From Stappia indica (GTDB taxonomy: Bacteria > Pseudomonadota > Alphaproteobacteria > Rhizobiales > Stappiaceae), in NCBI RefSeq assembly GCF_001696535.1, contig NZ_MBQE01000003.1, positions 496,001 through 560,000 of the forward strand: a DNA stretch of 64,000 nucleotides, in the 5' to 3' direction. Numbering within the stretch: position 1 is the stretch's first letter; every line of letters begins with the position of its first letter. The position numbers were made by a program, and so were the translations under genes. This document shows positions 18,376-28,227 of this stretch, piece by piece. Under the pieces are notes generated by a model. It did no database searches. It worked only from the letters and a program-made list of their open reading frames with translations, and was not told the DNA's origin.

Positions 18376-19839
18376 TCAATAGGCGCTGGCGACGTCCCCG
18401 AGCTCCACGTAGACGGACTTCACCTGGCTGTAGTGCTCGATGGCGGCATGGCCGTTCTCGCGGCCGATGCCGGACTTCTTGTAGCCGCCGAAGGGCATTT
18501 CGATCGGCGTCAGGTTGTAGGTGTTGATCCAGCAGGTACCCGCATGCAGCGCGCCGATCACCCGGTGGGCGCGGGCGATGTCGCGGGTGAAGACGCCGGC
18601 GGCAAGGCCGAACTCGGTCGCATTGGCGCGCGCCACCGCTTCCTCCTCGCTCTCGAAGTCGAGCACGCACATGACGGGGCCGAAGATCTCCTCGCGCGCG
18701 ATGGTCATGTGGTCGACGACATCGGCAAAGACCGTCGGCTCGACGAAAAGCCCGTCCGGGAAGGCCTGCACGGTGGCGCGGTTGCCGCCGCAGACAAGCC
18801 GCGCGCCCTCGCGCCGTCCCGCCTCGATGTAGCCGAGCACCTTGTCGAGCTGGGCTTGCGAGACCAGCGGGCCGGTGTCGACGCTCTCGTCCATCGGGTC
18901 GCCGAGCCTTGCGCGGGCGGTGCGCTCGGTCAGCCTCTCGAGGAAAGCCTCCTTTAGCCCCCTCTGCACGAAGACGCGGGTGCCGTTCGAGCAGATCTGG
19001 CCGGAGGAGTAGAAATTGGCGTTGATCGCCGCCGACACCGCATTGTCGAGATGGGCGTCGTCGAAGACGATCAGCGGCGACTTGCCGCCGAGCTCCAGCG
19101 TCACATGCTTGAGCGTGCGGGCGGCGATCTCGGCGACCCGGGTGCCGGTCGGCACCGAGCCGGTCAGCGAGACCTTGGCGACATCCGGATGCTCGACCAG
19201 GTGCGCGCCGGTCTCGCCATAGCCCTGCACCACGTTGAAGACGCCGTCCGGCAGGCCGGCTTCCTTGAAGATTTCGGCCAGCTTGAGCGCGCTGAGCGGG
19301 GTCAGCTCCGAGGGCTTGAACACCACTGCATTGCCGCAGGCGAGCGCGGGTGCCGCCTTCCAGCAGGCGATCTGGATGGGGTAGTTCCAGGCGCCGATGG
19401 CGCCGACGACGCCGAGCGGCTCGCGCCGCGTATAGGCGAAGGAGCCGCCGAGATCGATGTGCTCACCGGTGAGGGTTGCAGCAAGGCCGCCGTAATATTC
19501 CAGGCAATCGGCGCCGGAGGCCGCGTCCGCCACCAGCGTTTCCTGCAGCGGCTTGCCGGTGTCCAGCGTCTCCAGCTCGGAGAGCTCCCGGTTGCGCTCG
19601 CGCAGCAGGTCCGCCGCCCGCCGCAGCACCCGCCCGCGCTCGGCCGCCGGCGTCGCCGCCCAGACGCGGAAGCCGGAGCGCGCCGCGGCAACGGCGGCGT
19701 TGACCGTCTCGGAGCCGGCGGCGCAGAGCCGGGCGATCACCTCGCCGGTCGCCGGATAGCGGTTCTCGATCGGCCGCCCGTGCGGGTCTTCCTGGTAGCT
19801 GCCGTTGATGAAATGCGAAGCGGGGGGCTGGGCACGCAT
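18376..19839 (-). CDS. betB: Betaine aldehyde dehydrogenase
   Basis: A 487-aa NAD-dependent aldehyde dehydrogenase that converts betaine aldehyde to the osmoprotectant glycine betaine. The catalytic glutamate is in LELGGKSP (about 252) and the cysteine in [14 protein letters not shown] (about 285). [15 protein letters not shown] and [13 protein letters not shown] are characteristic of the BetB group. The ATG at 19839 follows AGGAGAGA; the GTG at 19860 has no such site. It is the last gene of the leftward betI-betA-betB set, 63 bases after betA. Confidence 0.95.
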   Translation of the reverse strand: MRAQPPASHFINGSYQEDPHGRPIENRYPATGEVIARLCAAGSETVNAAVAAARSGFRVWAATPAAERGRVLRRAADLLRERNRELSELETLDTGKPLQETLVADAASGADCLEYYGGLAATLTGEHIDLGGSFAYTRREPLGVVGAIGAWNYPIQIACWKAAPALACGNAVVFKPSELTPLSALKLAEIFKEAGLPDGVFNVVQGYGETGAHLVEHPDVAKVSLTGSVPTGTRVAEIAARTLKHVTLELGGKSPLIVFDDAHLDNAVSAAINANFYSSGQICSNGTRVFVQRGLKEAFLERLTERTARARLGDPMDESVDTGPLVSQAQLDKVLGYIEAGRREGARLVCGGNRATVQAFPDGLFVEPTVFADVVDHMTIAREEIFGPVMCVLDFESEEEAVARANATEFGLAAGVFTRDIARAHRVIGALHAGTCWINTYNLTPIEMPFGGYKKSGIGRENGHAAIEHYSQVKSVYVELGDVASAY

Positions 19840-19902
19840 GAACTCTCTCCTGGCGGACACGGACCGGAATTTTACGAATGAGTGTAAGGCAAGTCTAAGG
19901 CG

Positions 19903-21558
19903 TCAGCGCTGGGCTGTCCGCCAGTCGGGATGGATCCACGGCTCCTTGTTGGAGCGCGGCAATGGCTCGCGGCCCATGACGTGGTCGGCGATCTTCTCGC
20001 CGGCCATGATCGAGGGGGCGTTGAGATTGCCGTTGGTGATCTGCGGGAAGATCGAGCTGTCGGCAACGCGCAAGCCCTCGACGCCGATCACCCGGCCCTG
20101 CGGGTCGACCACCGCGAGGGAATCGTCCGCCGCGCCCATGCGGCAGGTGCCGCAGGGGTGGTAGGCGCTCTCGGCATGCTCGCGGATGAAATCGTCGAGC
20201 TCGGTGTCGGACTGGACGTCGGCGCCCGGCTGGATCTCGCGGCCGCGATAGGGGGTGAAGGCCTCCTGGCCGAAGATCTCCCGCGTCAGGCGGATGGCGG
20301 CGCGGAAGTCCTCCCAGTCCTCCGGGTGCGACATGTAGTTAAACAGGATCGAGGGATCGGCCATCGGATCGGGCGAGGTCAGGGCCACGCGGCCGCGCGA
20401 CTTCGAGCGCATCGGCCCGACATGCGCCTGGAAGCCGTGCCCTTCGGCTGCCGCCTTGCCGTCATAGCGCACGGCGAAGGGCAGGAAGTGGTACTGGATG
20501 TCCGGATACTCGATGCCGGCGCGCGAGCGAATGAAGGCGCAGGCCTCGAAATGGTTGGAGGCGCCGAGCCCGGTGCCGGTGAACAGCCACTGCGCGCCGA
20601 TCATGGCCTTGGAGATCAGGTTCCAGTGCTTGTAGAGGGTGATCGGCTGGATGCAGGCCTGCTGGATATAGAGTTCCAGATGGTCCTGCAGATTGGCGCC
20701 GACGCCCGGACGGTTGGCGAGGACGGGCAGGCCGAGGGCGCTGAGCGCGGCGCCGTCGCCGATGCCGGACAGCATCAGGATCTTCGGCGAGTTGATGGAC
20801 GAGGCGGCGAGGATCACCTCGGCCGAGGCGCTCACCCTCTCGAGGCGCCCGCCGCGCCGGAACTCGACGCCGGTTGCGCGCGTGCCCTCGAACAGCACGC
20901 GGGTGACGGTGACGCCCGTGAACAGGTGGATGTTGGGCCGCTTCAGCGCCGGACGCAGATAGGCGTTGGCGGTGGACCAGCGCCGGCCCCGCCACACGGT
21001 CATCTCCATGTCGCCGAAGCCTTCCTGCTTCAGTCCGTTATAGTCCGGCGTCGCCTCGTAGCCGGCCTGGCGCCCGGCCTCGACGAAGGCGGCATAGAGC
21101 GGATTCCACTTGGTGCCGCGGGTGACGTGCAGCGGGCCGGAGGTGCCGCGCACACCGGCCTCGCCGCCATGGCTCGTCTCCATCCGCTCGAAATAGGGGG
21201 CGACGTCGGCATAGGACCAGCCGCGCGCGCCCATCTCCTCCCAGGTGTCGAAGTCGCGCGCATGGCCGCGCACATAGACCATGCCGTTGATCGAGGAGGA
21301 GCCGCCGATGACGCGCCCGCGCGGCGTCGCCAGCCGGCGCCCGCCGAGATGCGGCTCCGGCTCGCTCCGGTAGCCCCAGTCGTAGCGCGACATGTTCATC
21401 GGGTAGCTGAGCGCAGCCGGCATCTGGATGAAGGGGCCGATATCCGTACCGCCGGCCTCCAGCACCAGGACCTTGTTGGCCGGGTCTTCCGACAGGCGAT
21501 AGGCGAGGGCGGCGCCGGCCGAGCCGGAGCCGACGACGATATGTGTCGCGTCCTGCAT
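19903..21558 (-). CDS. betA: Choline dehydrogenase
   Basis: A 551-aa GMC-family FAD flavoprotein that oxidises choline to betaine aldehyde, usually on the membrane with electrons to the respiratory chain. The dinucleotide motif is [16 protein letters not shown] (about 9-24). The GMC signatures are [19 protein letters not shown] (about 78-96) and the block [16 protein letters not shown] (about 250-265). The C-terminal active-site histidine is in HPCGTCRMG (about 467). The ATG at 21558 follows AAGGGGA. It lies four bases after betI and upstream of betB. Confidence 0.95.
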   Translation of the reverse strand: MQDATHIVVGSGSAGAALAYRLSEDPANKVLVLEAGGTDIGPFIQMPAALSYPMNMSRYDWGYRSEPEPHLGGRRLATPRGRVIGGSSSINGMVYVRGHARDFDTWEEMGARGWSYADVAPYFERMETSHGGEAGVRGTSGPLHVTRGTKWNPLYAAFVEAGRQAGYEATPDYNGLKQEGFGDMEMTVWRGRRWSTANAYLRPALKRPNIHLFTGVTVTRVLFEGTRATGVEFRRGGRLERVSASAEVILAASSINSPKILMLSGIGDGAALSALGLPVLANRPGVGANLQDHLELYIQQACIQPITLYKHWNLISKAMIGAQWLFTGTGLGASNHFEACAFIRSRAGIEYPDIQYHFLPFAVRYDGKAAAEGHGFQAHVGPMRSKSRGRVALTSPDPMADPSILFNYMSHPEDWEDFRAAIRLTREIFGQEAFTPYRGREIQPGADVQSDTELDDFIREHAESAYHPCGTCRMGAADDSLAVVDPQGRVIGVEGLRVADSSIFPQITNGNLNAPSIMAGEKIADHVMGREPLPRSNKEPWIHPDWRTAQR

Positions 21559-21562
21559 GGGT

Positions 21563-22183
21563 CTATCCGTTCCCCTTGTGTGCGGTGTCTGTGGCGGCCG
21601 AGGAGGGCGCGGCGATCTGGCGCTCGACATAGTCCTCGACCCGGCGGATGGCATTGCGCGGCTGCGGCGGCCCGTCGGCGAAAATGTGCTGCAGCCAGAG
21701 CCCGTCGATCATCGCCGCGGTGCCCTCGGCCGCATGGCGGGCCCGCTCGCCGGGAATGAGCGCGGCAAAGGCATGGGCGAGGTTGGAGACGAGGCGGCGG
21801 TGATAGATGCGCAGCAGGCGGCGCGTCTCGGCATCGGTGCGCGCCTGCAGGTAGAAGGCGAGCCAGGCCGAGATCAGGGCCGGCTGGAACTGGGTCGGCG
21901 CGAAGCTGGCCGAGATCATCGCCGAGATGCGCGCGCGCGGGCCCTCCGCCCCGGCCATCCGCTCGCGGGTCTCGCGCGACAGGTCGGTGAGCAGGAACCG
22001 CATGGTGGCGTTGAGCAGCCCGGCCTTGGAGCCGAAATAGTGATGCGCGAGCCCGCCCGAGACGCCGGCGCGCCGCGCAATCTCCGCCATCGTCGCATCG
22101 CCGAAGCCTCGCTCGTGGATCGTCGCGACGGTCGCGTCGATCAAGGCCTTGCGGCGATGGGTTTCCATTCCGATTCGCGGCAT
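21563..22183 (-). CDS. betI: TetR-family repressor BetI
   Basis: A 206-aa TetR regulator. The HTH (about 10-55) has [23 protein letters not shown], close to the BetI family helix, and the C-terminal ligand domain ends in a short variable tail. BetI represses bet genes and is released by choline in other proteobacteria. The ATG at 22183 ([11 protein letters not shown]) matches family starts. It is the first gene of the betIAB operon, with four bases to betA. Confidence 0.93.
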   Translation of the reverse strand: MPRIGMETHRRKALIDATVATIHERGFGDATMAEIARRAGVSGGLAHHYFGSKAGLLNATMRFLLTDLSRETRERMAGAEGPRARISAMISASFAPTQFQPALISAWLAFYLQARTDAETRRLLRIYHRRLVSNLAHAFAALIPGERARHAAEGTAAMIDGLWLQHIFADGPPQPRNAIRRVEDYVERQIAAPSSAATDTAHKGNG

Positions 22184-22422
22184 GTCCGCTCCGTTTCCAG
22201 CCCGCCCCGTTCGTTCTGAAGGTTGCGATCCGCCCCGCCCGAGGCCGGGCGGCATGTGCGGTCCTGTCCCTGAGATGCGCCGCCGGTCGAGGGGAGGGCA
22301 GGCCGCCGGCGGCAGCCGCTGCGTTGGTCCTCGGCGGCAGCCCGTCCACAGGAGCGTGCTGCGCGGCGGATGCGCTTTCCGGTCGGTGTCGGCCGGCGCG
22401 CCTTGCTCTTCAAGGAATAATT

Positions 22423-22442
22423 TTGATTGGCCGTTCAATCAA
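22423..22442. promoter_or_regulatory. Candidate BetI operator
   Basis: Perfect inverted repeat TTGATTG-N6-CAATCAA (22423-22429 and 22436-22442) in an AT-rich island of the betI/choX spacer. It resembles described BetI boxes of the GATTG-ACGTTCAATC kind. It is about 240 bases before betI and 390 before choX, so one site could control both directions. Confidence 0.7.
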
Positions 22443-22443
22443 T

Positions 22444-22833
22444 GAAAAAACGAAAAACGTGCGGGGAATTGCCTATTGCGTTCAAAAATGTTTTGATGCG
22501 CATCGAAACGGGCAGGGAGGTCCGGTTCTTTCGTGCCGGGCCATGCTGCCCGGCCGCGGCATCCGGCGAGCGCGTATCGCGCCCCGATTGCCGCACCCCG
22601 GGCGGCTCCCGTCGCCCCTGGCCGCCGGCCGTGCTGCCGGTGCGCGGGACCTCCCGCCCCGCCCTTCGAACCCCTGCGCGCCGCGCTTGCCGCGGATCGC
22701 GCGTCGGGATCTCGTGCCGCCGCGACCCTTTGGCCGGCCCACCATCGGCGCATGCGGATCTACCGCGGCGCTGCAACCCCGCATGCGGGCCGGCCGTTCC
22801 GGTCGTCCCGCCCTGTCAGGAGGACACAAGCTG
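22444..22833 (+). other. Long GC-rich leader of choX
   Basis: About 390 bases with no convincing gene. It contains a GCCGGGC/GCCCGGC hairpin (22535-22541 with 22548-22554) and ends in the choX ribosome-binding site CAGGAGG (22817-22823). Frames here are Arg/Pro-rich and look like random GC-rich sequence. The role, if any, is open. Confidence 0.45.
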
Positions 22834-23781
22834 ATGACCACCCTTGCCCTGCGCTTCGGCGCTGCAGCCCTTGCCCTGGGTCTGGCCGCGCCGACCGCCA
22901 TGGCGGCGGAAGCCGAAGCCTGCAAGACCGTCCGCTTCTCCGATGTCGGCTGGACCGACATCACCGCCACCACCGCCACCGCCTCGGTCGTGCTCGGCGC
23001 GCTGGGCTACCAGCCGGACGTCAAGATCCTCTCCGTGCCGGTGACCTATGCCTCGCTGAAGAACAAGGACATCGACGTCTTCCTCGGCAACTGGATGCCG
23101 ACCATGGAGGGCGACATCAAGGCCTATCGCGAGGACGGCTCGGTGGAGACCGTGCGCGCCAATCTGGAAGGCGCCAAATACACGCTCGCCGTGCCGCAAT
23201 ACACCTATGACAAGGGCCTGAAGTCCTTCGCCGACATCGCCAAGTTCAAGGACGATCTCGACGGCAAGATCTACGGCATCGAGGCCGGCAACGACGGCAA
23301 CCGCCTGATCATCGACATGATCGAGGGCGACAAGTTCGGCCTCAAGGGCTTCGACATCGTCGAGAGCTCGGAAGCCGGCATGCTGTCGCAGGTTTCGCGC
23401 GCCGTACCGCGCAAGCAGGACATGGTGTTCCTGGGCTGGGAGCCGCATCCGATGAACGCCAATATCGACATGGCGTATCTGGAGGGCGGCGAAGAGGTGT
23501 TCGGCCCGAACTACGGCGGCGCCACGGTCTACACCAACGTGCGCGCCGGCTATGTGAACGAGTGCCCGAATGTCGGCAAGTTCCTCCAGAACCTGGAGTT
23601 CTCGCTCCAGATGGAGAACGAGATCATGGGCGCGATCCTCAATGACGGCACCGAGCCGAACGCGGCCGCGACCGCCTGGCTGAAGGCCAACCCGGGCGTT
23701 GCCGATGCCTGGCTCGAGGGTGTGACCACCTTCGACGGCGGCGATGCCAAGGCAGCCCTGAACGGCGCCCTCGGCCTCTGA
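22834..23781 (+). CDS. choX: Choline ABC transporter substrate-binding protein
   Basis: A 315-aa periplasmic protein with a signal peptide (about 1-23, cleavage near AMAAEA). It belongs to the OpuAC/ProX-like group. Conserved blocks include VRFSDVGWTDITATTA, FLGNWMPTMEGD and FLGWEPHPMNA. The tryptophans and tyrosines of the aromatic box that cages the trimethylammonium group are present (GNWMP, GWEPH, GYVNECP). The start has a textbook Shine-Dalgarno. It is the first gene of choXWV. Confidence 0.95.
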   Translation: MTTLALRFGAAALALGLAAPTAMAAEAEACKTVRFSDVGWTDITATTATASVVLGALGYQPDVKILSVPVTYASLKNKDIDVFLGNWMPTMEGDIKAYREDGSVETVRANLEGAKYTLAVPQYTYDKGLKSFADIAKFKDDLDGKIYGIEAGNDGNRLIIDMIEGDKFGLKGFDIVESSEAGMLSQVSRAVPRKQDMVFLGWEPHPMNANIDMAYLEGGEEVFGPNYGGATVYTNVRAGYVNECPNVGKFLQNLEFSLQMENEIMGAILNDGTEPNAAATAWLKANPGVADAWLEGVTTFDGGDAKAALNGALGL

Positions 23782-23792
23782 CCCATCCCGTT

Positions 23793-23828
23793 CGCCCGCG
23801 CGTGACCCCTGAGGGCCGCGCGCGGGCG
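23793..23828 (+). other. Stable hairpin between choX and choW
   Basis: A 10-bp all-GC stem (23793-23802 with 23819-23828), without a T tract, just after choX. Such hairpins often stabilise the upstream message and let the binding protein be made in excess over the permease. An attenuating role is also possible. Confidence 0.5.
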
Positions 23829-23899
23829 GACCGCATTCGCCCTGCGGGCAGGCGGCACGCTCCCGCACAAGATCACAAGAACGAACGGCGAGGCTGCGC

Positions 23900-24748
23900 G
23901 TGGACTGGCTCACCCAACACAAGATTCCCATCGGCTCCTGGGCGAAGGCCCTGGTCGACTGGCTCACCGCCAACGCCTATTGGGTGTTTGACGGCATTTC
24001 GGCGGTGCTCGAAACCCTGATCGACGGCATCTTATGGCTCCTGCAGGCGCCCGGCCCGGTGGCGGTGGTGATCGCCGCAACGGTGCTGGCCTATGTGGTG
24101 CAGCGGCGCGTTTCCTTCGCCCTTTTCGTCGCCGCGAGCCTGCTGCTGATCATCAACCAGGGTTACTGGACGCAGACGACCGAGACCCTGTCGCTGGTCA
24201 TCGCCGCCTCCGCCGTGTGCATGGCGATCGGCGTGCCGCTCGGCGTTGCCGCGGCGCACCGGCCCAAGCTCTATGCCGCGATGCGTCCCGTCCTCGACCT
24301 GATGCAGACGATCCCGACCTTCGTCTATCTGATCCCGGCGCTGATCCTGTTCGGCCTCGGCATGGTGCCGGGCCTGATCGCCACAGTGATCTTCGCCATT
24401 CCTGCGCCCATCCGCCTGACCCAGCTCGGCGTTTCCTCGACCCCGCGCCAGCTGATCGAGGCGGGCGAGGCCTTCGGCGCCACCGGCTGGCAGCTGTTGT
24501 GGAAGGTGGAACTGCCCTACGCGCTGCCGCAGATCATGGCCGGCCTGACCCAGACCATCATGCTGTCGCTGTCGATGGTGGTGATTGCAGCTCTCGTCGG
24601 CGCCGACGGGCTCGGCGTGCCGACCCTGCGCGCGCTCAACACCGTCAACATCGCGCAGGGCTTCGAGGTCGGCATCGCCATCGTGCTGGTGGCGATCGTG
24701 CTCGACCGCTTCTTCCGCAACCGCAACGAAGGGGAGGGCAGCCGATGA
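23900..24748 (+). CDS. choW: Choline ABC transporter permease
   Basis: A 282-aa inner-membrane permease of the ProW/OpuA type with about six to seven membrane helices. The permease-ATPase coupling loop EAGEAFGATGWQLLWKVELP (about 194-213) is the EAA motif. The GTG at 23900 is taken as start because no ATG is nearby. The stop overlaps the choV start in ATGA. Confidence 0.92.
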   Translation: MDWLTQHKIPIGSWAKALVDWLTANAYWVFDGISAVLETLIDGILWLLQAPGPVAVVIAATVLAYVVQRRVSFALFVAASLLLIINQGYWTQTTETLSLVIAASAVCMAIGVPLGVAAAHRPKLYAAMRPVLDLMQTIPTFVYLIPALILFGLGMVPGLIATVIFAIPAPIRLTQLGVSSTPRQLIEAGEAFGATGWQLLWKVELPYALPQIMAGLTQTIMLSLSMVVIAALVGADGLGVPTLRALNTVNIAQGFEVGIAIVLVAIVLDRFFRNRNEGEGSR

Positions 24749-25776
24749 CCGCCGCCGTTTCGTTCCGCAATGTCGACATCGTCTTCGGCAAGCGCCCGCA
24801 GGCGGCGCTGCCGTTGATCGATGCCGGCCGCAGCCGCGCCGAGATCCAGGACGAGACCGGCCAAATCCTCGGGGTCGCCGGCGCCAGCTTCGACATCGAG
24901 GAGGGTGAGCTGATCGTGCTGATGGGCCTTTCGGGCTCCGGCAAATCGACGCTGCTGCGCGCCGTCAACGGGCTGAACCAGATCACCCGCGGCGAGGTGC
25001 TGGTGCACAATGGCGATGCTTCCGTGAACCCGTCCGCCTGCGCACCGCAGGAGCTGCGCGCGCTGCGCCGCGGCCGCATCGCCATGGTGTTCCAGCAATT
25101 CGCGCTGCTGCCCTGGCGCACGGTGCGCGAGAATGTCGGCTTCGGGCTGGAGCTGGCCGGACTGCCGACGCGCGAGCGCCGGCGCAAGGTCGACGAGCAG
25201 TTGGAGCTGGTCGGCCTTGCCCAGTGGGGCGACAAGTATGTGCACGAGCTGTCTGGCGGCATGCAGCAGCGCGTCGGGCTGGCCCGCGCCTTCGCCACCG
25301 ACGCGCCGATCCTCCTGATGGACGAACCGTTCTCCGCGCTCGATCCGCTGATCCGCGGGCATCTGCAGGACGAGCTGCTGGCGCTGCAGGACAAGCTCAA
25401 CAAGACCATCGTCTTTGTCAGTCACGACCTCGACGAGGCGGCCAAGATCGGCAACCGCATCGCCATCATGGAGGGCGGGCGGGTGATCCAGCTCGGCACG
25501 CCGCAGCAGATCGTGCGCAAGCCGGCGAGCGACTATGTGGCGGAGTTCGTGGCGCACATGAACCCGCTCGGGGTGCTGCGCGCCCGCGACATCATGCGTC
25601 CGCTGGGCGAGGGCGAGGCGAGCGGGCTGGACGGCGCGCCGCGCTGTGCGCCGAAAACGCCGGTGCGCGAGGTGATCGCCCTGAAGCGCTCCGCCGAGGC
25701 GCCGGTGCTGGTCTGCGACGGCGACACGCCGCTGGGGCTGGTGGGCGAGGGCGAGATCCTCGACTGCCTGCGCTGA
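24745..25776 (+). CDS. choV: Choline ABC transporter ATP-binding protein
   Basis: A 343-aa ATPase that powers choline import. Walker A is GLSGSGKST (about 60-68), the signature LSGGMQQR (about 170) and Walker B ILLMDEPFSALD (about 191-202). The long N-terminal extension and the FQQFALLPWRTV segment are those of the ProV/OpuAA group. The C terminus (about 280-343) keeps part of a CBS-like regulatory region, shorter than in E. coli ProV. It is the last gene of choXWV, and a dispersed palindrome starts two bases after its stop. Confidence 0.93.
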   Translation: MTAAVSFRNVDIVFGKRPQAALPLIDAGRSRAEIQDETGQILGVAGASFDIEEGELIVLMGLSGSGKSTLLRAVNGLNQITRGEVLVHNGDASVNPSACAPQELRALRRGRIAMVFQQFALLPWRTVRENVGFGLELAGLPTRERRRKVDEQLELVGLAQWGDKYVHELSGGMQQRVGLARAFATDAPILLMDEPFSALDPLIRGHLQDELLALQDKLNKTIVFVSHDLDEAAKIGNRIAIMEGGRVIQLGTPQQIVRKPASDYVAEFVAHMNPLGVLRARDIMRPLGEGEASGLDGAPRCAPKTPVREVIALKRSAEAPVLVCDGDTPLGLVGEGEILDCLR

Positions 25777-25777
25777 A

Positions 25778-25821
25778 GCAATTCCAGGAAAAGTGGGAAC
25801 CGGTTTTCCGTCCGGAATTGC
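25778..25821. repeat. Dispersed palindromic repeat after choV
   Basis: A 44-base imperfect palindrome, GCAATTCC at the left and GGAATTGC at the right, with internal AGGAAAA/TTTTCC. I recall closely similar elements scattered between genes in many Hyphomicrobiales. It may end the cho transcript, though no T tract follows (CGAAAAAAGA on plus). Confidence 0.65.
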
Positions 25822-25882
25822 GAAAAAAGACAGAGCGTTTCCCCGACTGGCGGGAAAATGTGAATGCTGCAGCCGGTCTCGC

Positions 25883-27229
25883 TCAGGCGGGGAGCGCGGG
25901 AAAGGTCTCCCGCGCGCGCCGGCCGGTGATCGCCAGAAGCGAGAAGCCGCGCGCCGCCAGGAACACGGTGAAGGCCAGCCACAGGCCGTGATTGCCGAGC
26001 AGCGGGAAGGCGACGGCGTAGGCGGCGAAGTAGAGCGCCAGCGACAGCAGCATCATGTTGCGCATGTCGCGCGACCAGGTGGCGCCGATGAACACCCCGT
26101 CCATCTGGAACGCGAGGACGCCGAACAGAGGCGTCGCCGCCGCCCAGCTTAAGTAAGCGATCGCGACCTGACGCACGTCCTCCGCCGTCGTCATCGCATG
26201 GATGAGCAGCGGGCCGGCGAAGAAGAAGACCAGCGAAATCAACCCGGCGAGCACATAGCCCCAGACGAGGCTGAGCTTCAGCGAGCGGTCGAAGGCCGGG
26301 CGGTAGCGCGCCCCGACCGCGCGGCCCGCCAGCTGCTCGGCCGCCGTTGCAAGGCCGTCGAGGAAGAAGCTCGCCACCATGAAGAGCTTCTCCAGGATGG
26401 CATTGGCCGCCAGCACGGTGTCGCCCTGTGCGGCCGAGCGCGACATGAAGAAGGCGAAGGCGGTGATCAGCGCGAAGGAGCGGACCAGAATGTCGCCGTT
26501 GAGCGCCATCATCCGCTTGAAGCGGACCTTGTCGAACACCTGCGCGCGGGTAGGGAGCGGCCGGCCCGACAGGGCGCGGGCGGCCAGCACCGTGCCGGCC
26601 AGCGCGGTCAGCGCCTCGGCCGCGACGGTGGCGGCGGCAACGCCCGCGACGCCCCACTCGAAATACAGCACGAACAGGACCGAGAGGGCGATGTTGAAGC
26701 CGTTCAGCCAGGTCTGCAGCCCGAGCGCGGTCATGGCCCGGCCACGGCCGATGAACCAGCCGAGGAACGCGTAATTGGCGAGCGCCAGCGGCGCGGAGAA
26801 GGCGCGGATCGCGAAATAGCTGGTGGTCGCGGCCTGTACCTCAGGGCTGCCGCCCATCAGCCAGAGGCCGGCGGTGAGCGCGGGCTGCTGCAGCACGATC
26901 ACCGCCGCGCCGAGCACCAGCGCCAGCAGCACGGCGCGGAACAGGACGGCGCGCTCTTCCTCGCCGTCGCCCGCACCGGCGGCCTGCGCGGTGAGGCCCG
27001 TGGTGCCGGCGCGCAGGAAGTTGAAGCTGGTGAAGACGATGTCGAACAGCACGCCGCCGAGCGCGATGCCGCCGAGGAGCGCGGCATCGCCGAGCTGGCC
27101 GATCACCGCCGTGTCGACCAGACCGAGCAGCGGCGTCGACAGATAGGCGAGCGTCATCGGCACCGCGATGGCAAGCACGCTGCGGCTGGTCACGTCGAAC
27201 GGGCGCACGGCGCCGGGCTGGCTCGTCAT
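25883..27229 (-). CDS. MATE-family efflux transporter
   Basis: A 448-aa inner-membrane protein with about 12 helices in two repeats of the MATE fold, DinF-like branch. Motifs include AVPMTLAYLSTPLLGLVDTAVIGQLG (first repeat) and the matching NGDILVRSFALITAFAFF (second repeat). It probably exports cationic drugs or metabolites with Na+ or H+; substrate unknown. The ATG at 27229 is the first plausible start. The gene stands alone, and its downstream end faces choV. Confidence 0.9.
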   Translation of the reverse strand: MTSQPGAVRPFDVTSRSVLAIAVPMTLAYLSTPLLGLVDTAVIGQLGDAALLGGIALGGVLFDIVFTSFNFLRAGTTGLTAQAAGAGDGEEERAVLFRAVLLALVLGAAVIVLQQPALTAGLWLMGGSPEVQAATTSYFAIRAFSAPLALANYAFLGWFIGRGRAMTALGLQTWLNGFNIALSVLFVLYFEWGVAGVAAATVAAEALTALAGTVLAARALSGRPLPTRAQVFDKVRFKRMMALNGDILVRSFALITAFAFFMSRSAAQGDTVLAANAILEKLFMVASFFLDGLATAAEQLAGRAVGARYRPAFDRSLKLSLVWGYVLAGLISLVFFFAGPLLIHAMTTAEDVRQVAIAYLSWAAATPLFGVLAFQMDGVFIGATWSRDMRNMMLLSLALYFAAYAVAFPLLGNHGLWLAFTVFLAARGFSLLAITGRRARETFPALPA

Positions 27230-27749
27230 CTGGCTTGGCTCAAAATGCGGGGTGCAGGCGGGCAGGAGAGTCGTTTGGCCGGACGCTAGCGAACAGAGGT
27301 GGAACGGTCAAACGGGATGTGGCTGCGGGGGGGATGTGAGAAGGCAGCAGGTTTCTCTTGCGGTTTGCCGCGCGCCGTTCGGGAGGACGAATGGAGGGGT
27401 GGGGGCGAAGCAGTGGCGGCCGACCACGCGGCGCGAACTCCACTCACTGGCTGTCGTCCCGGTTTCGGCGCAGCCGAAGACCGGGAACCAGTAACCACAG
27501 GTGGCGCGGCTCCCGCCTCGGCACTGCCGCCGGACGGCCTCAGGTCGCTGCTTTCACGACACCACCCGCCCCGGCGGATACTGGATATCTGCCTTCGCAG
27601 GTATGACAGCGGCAGCGAAGGCAGGGCGCTGGTGGATCATCCGGGAGCGCATCCGAGACGCCCTCGGCTCGCCGGTTCCGGGTCGCGGCTTCGCCTTGCC
27701 CGGAATGACAAAGGAGAGGGAGGAGGGGGCGGTGCGCTCTGCTTTCGAC
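27230..27749. repeat. Noncoding spacer with three palindromic dispersed-repeat-like elements
   Basis: About 520 bases without a gene. Element 1 (27457-27486) is a hairpin with arms TCCCGGTTTCGGC and GCCGAAGACCGGGA. Element 2 (about 27572-27609) holds TGGATATCTGCCTTCGCAG, and element 3 (27675-27704) is TTCCGGG...CCCGGAA ending in AATGACA. The TGCCTTCGCAG and CCCGGAATGACA forms look like intergenic repeats common in alphaproteobacteria. No transposase is near. Family membership is by memory of form only. Confidence 0.55.
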
Positions 27750-28115
27750 TTACTCGTCCCCCGCATGCTCCAGGATGTTGAGCAGGCGTCCGCTCGGATC
27801 GCGCAGGAACAGGCGGCGCACGCCCCAGGGCTCGCTGACCGGCCCGTATTCCGGGCGAAGTCCGGCGCGTTCGATGCGGACGATGACCGTATCGAGGTCG
27901 TCGACCTCGATGGAGAGGTCCGGCACCGGCGTGCCCGAGCCGCCTTGCGTGGCGATGCCAATCTGCGGGCGTGCCGGACTGGCGCCGGCGGCAGCCAGCG
28001 TGACGATCCAGCCGTGGTCCATCACCGGCTCGAGATCGAGAATGTCCCGGTAGAAGGCCGTGGACGGCCCGGTGTCGGTGACGGCGATATTCGCGACGAT
28101 GCGCCTGACGGTCAT
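27750..28115 (-). CDS. Glyoxalase/VOC superfamily protein
   Basis: A 121-aa single-domain VOC protein (beta-alpha-beta-beta-beta fold). It begins VANIAVTDTGPSTAFYRDIL and ends in RRLFLRDPSGRLLNILEH, the two half-repeats. A metal set of His/Glu is incomplete: the C-terminal E of NILEH is present but no clear N-terminal histidine is. The substrate is unknown; bleomycin resistance or lactoylglutathione lyase names would be guesses. Confidence 0.8.
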   Translation of the reverse strand: MTVRRIVANIAVTDTGPSTAFYRDILDLEPVMDHGWIVTLAAAGASPARPQIGIATQGGSGTPVPDLSIEVDDLDTVIVRIERAGLRPEYGPVSEPWGVRRLFLRDPSGRLLNILEHAGDE

Positions 28116-28190
28116 GCGGGGCTCCCCTGGATTGCTCTGCGGAGAGGATAGGGGAGCGGCCCGTCCGTGCCTTGAAGAAATGTCGGATGG

Positions 28191-28218
28191 GGCGGGACGG
28201 CAGCAAGGCCATCCCGCC
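28191..28218 (-). terminator. Hairpin after the beta-lactamase gene
   Basis: GGCGGGA (28191-28197) pairs with TCCCGCC (28212-28218), with an inner GGC/GCC. It is ten bases past the stop of the leftward gene. There is no T tract, so termination is uncertain. Confidence 0.4.
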
Positions 28219-28227
28219 CAAAGTGCC

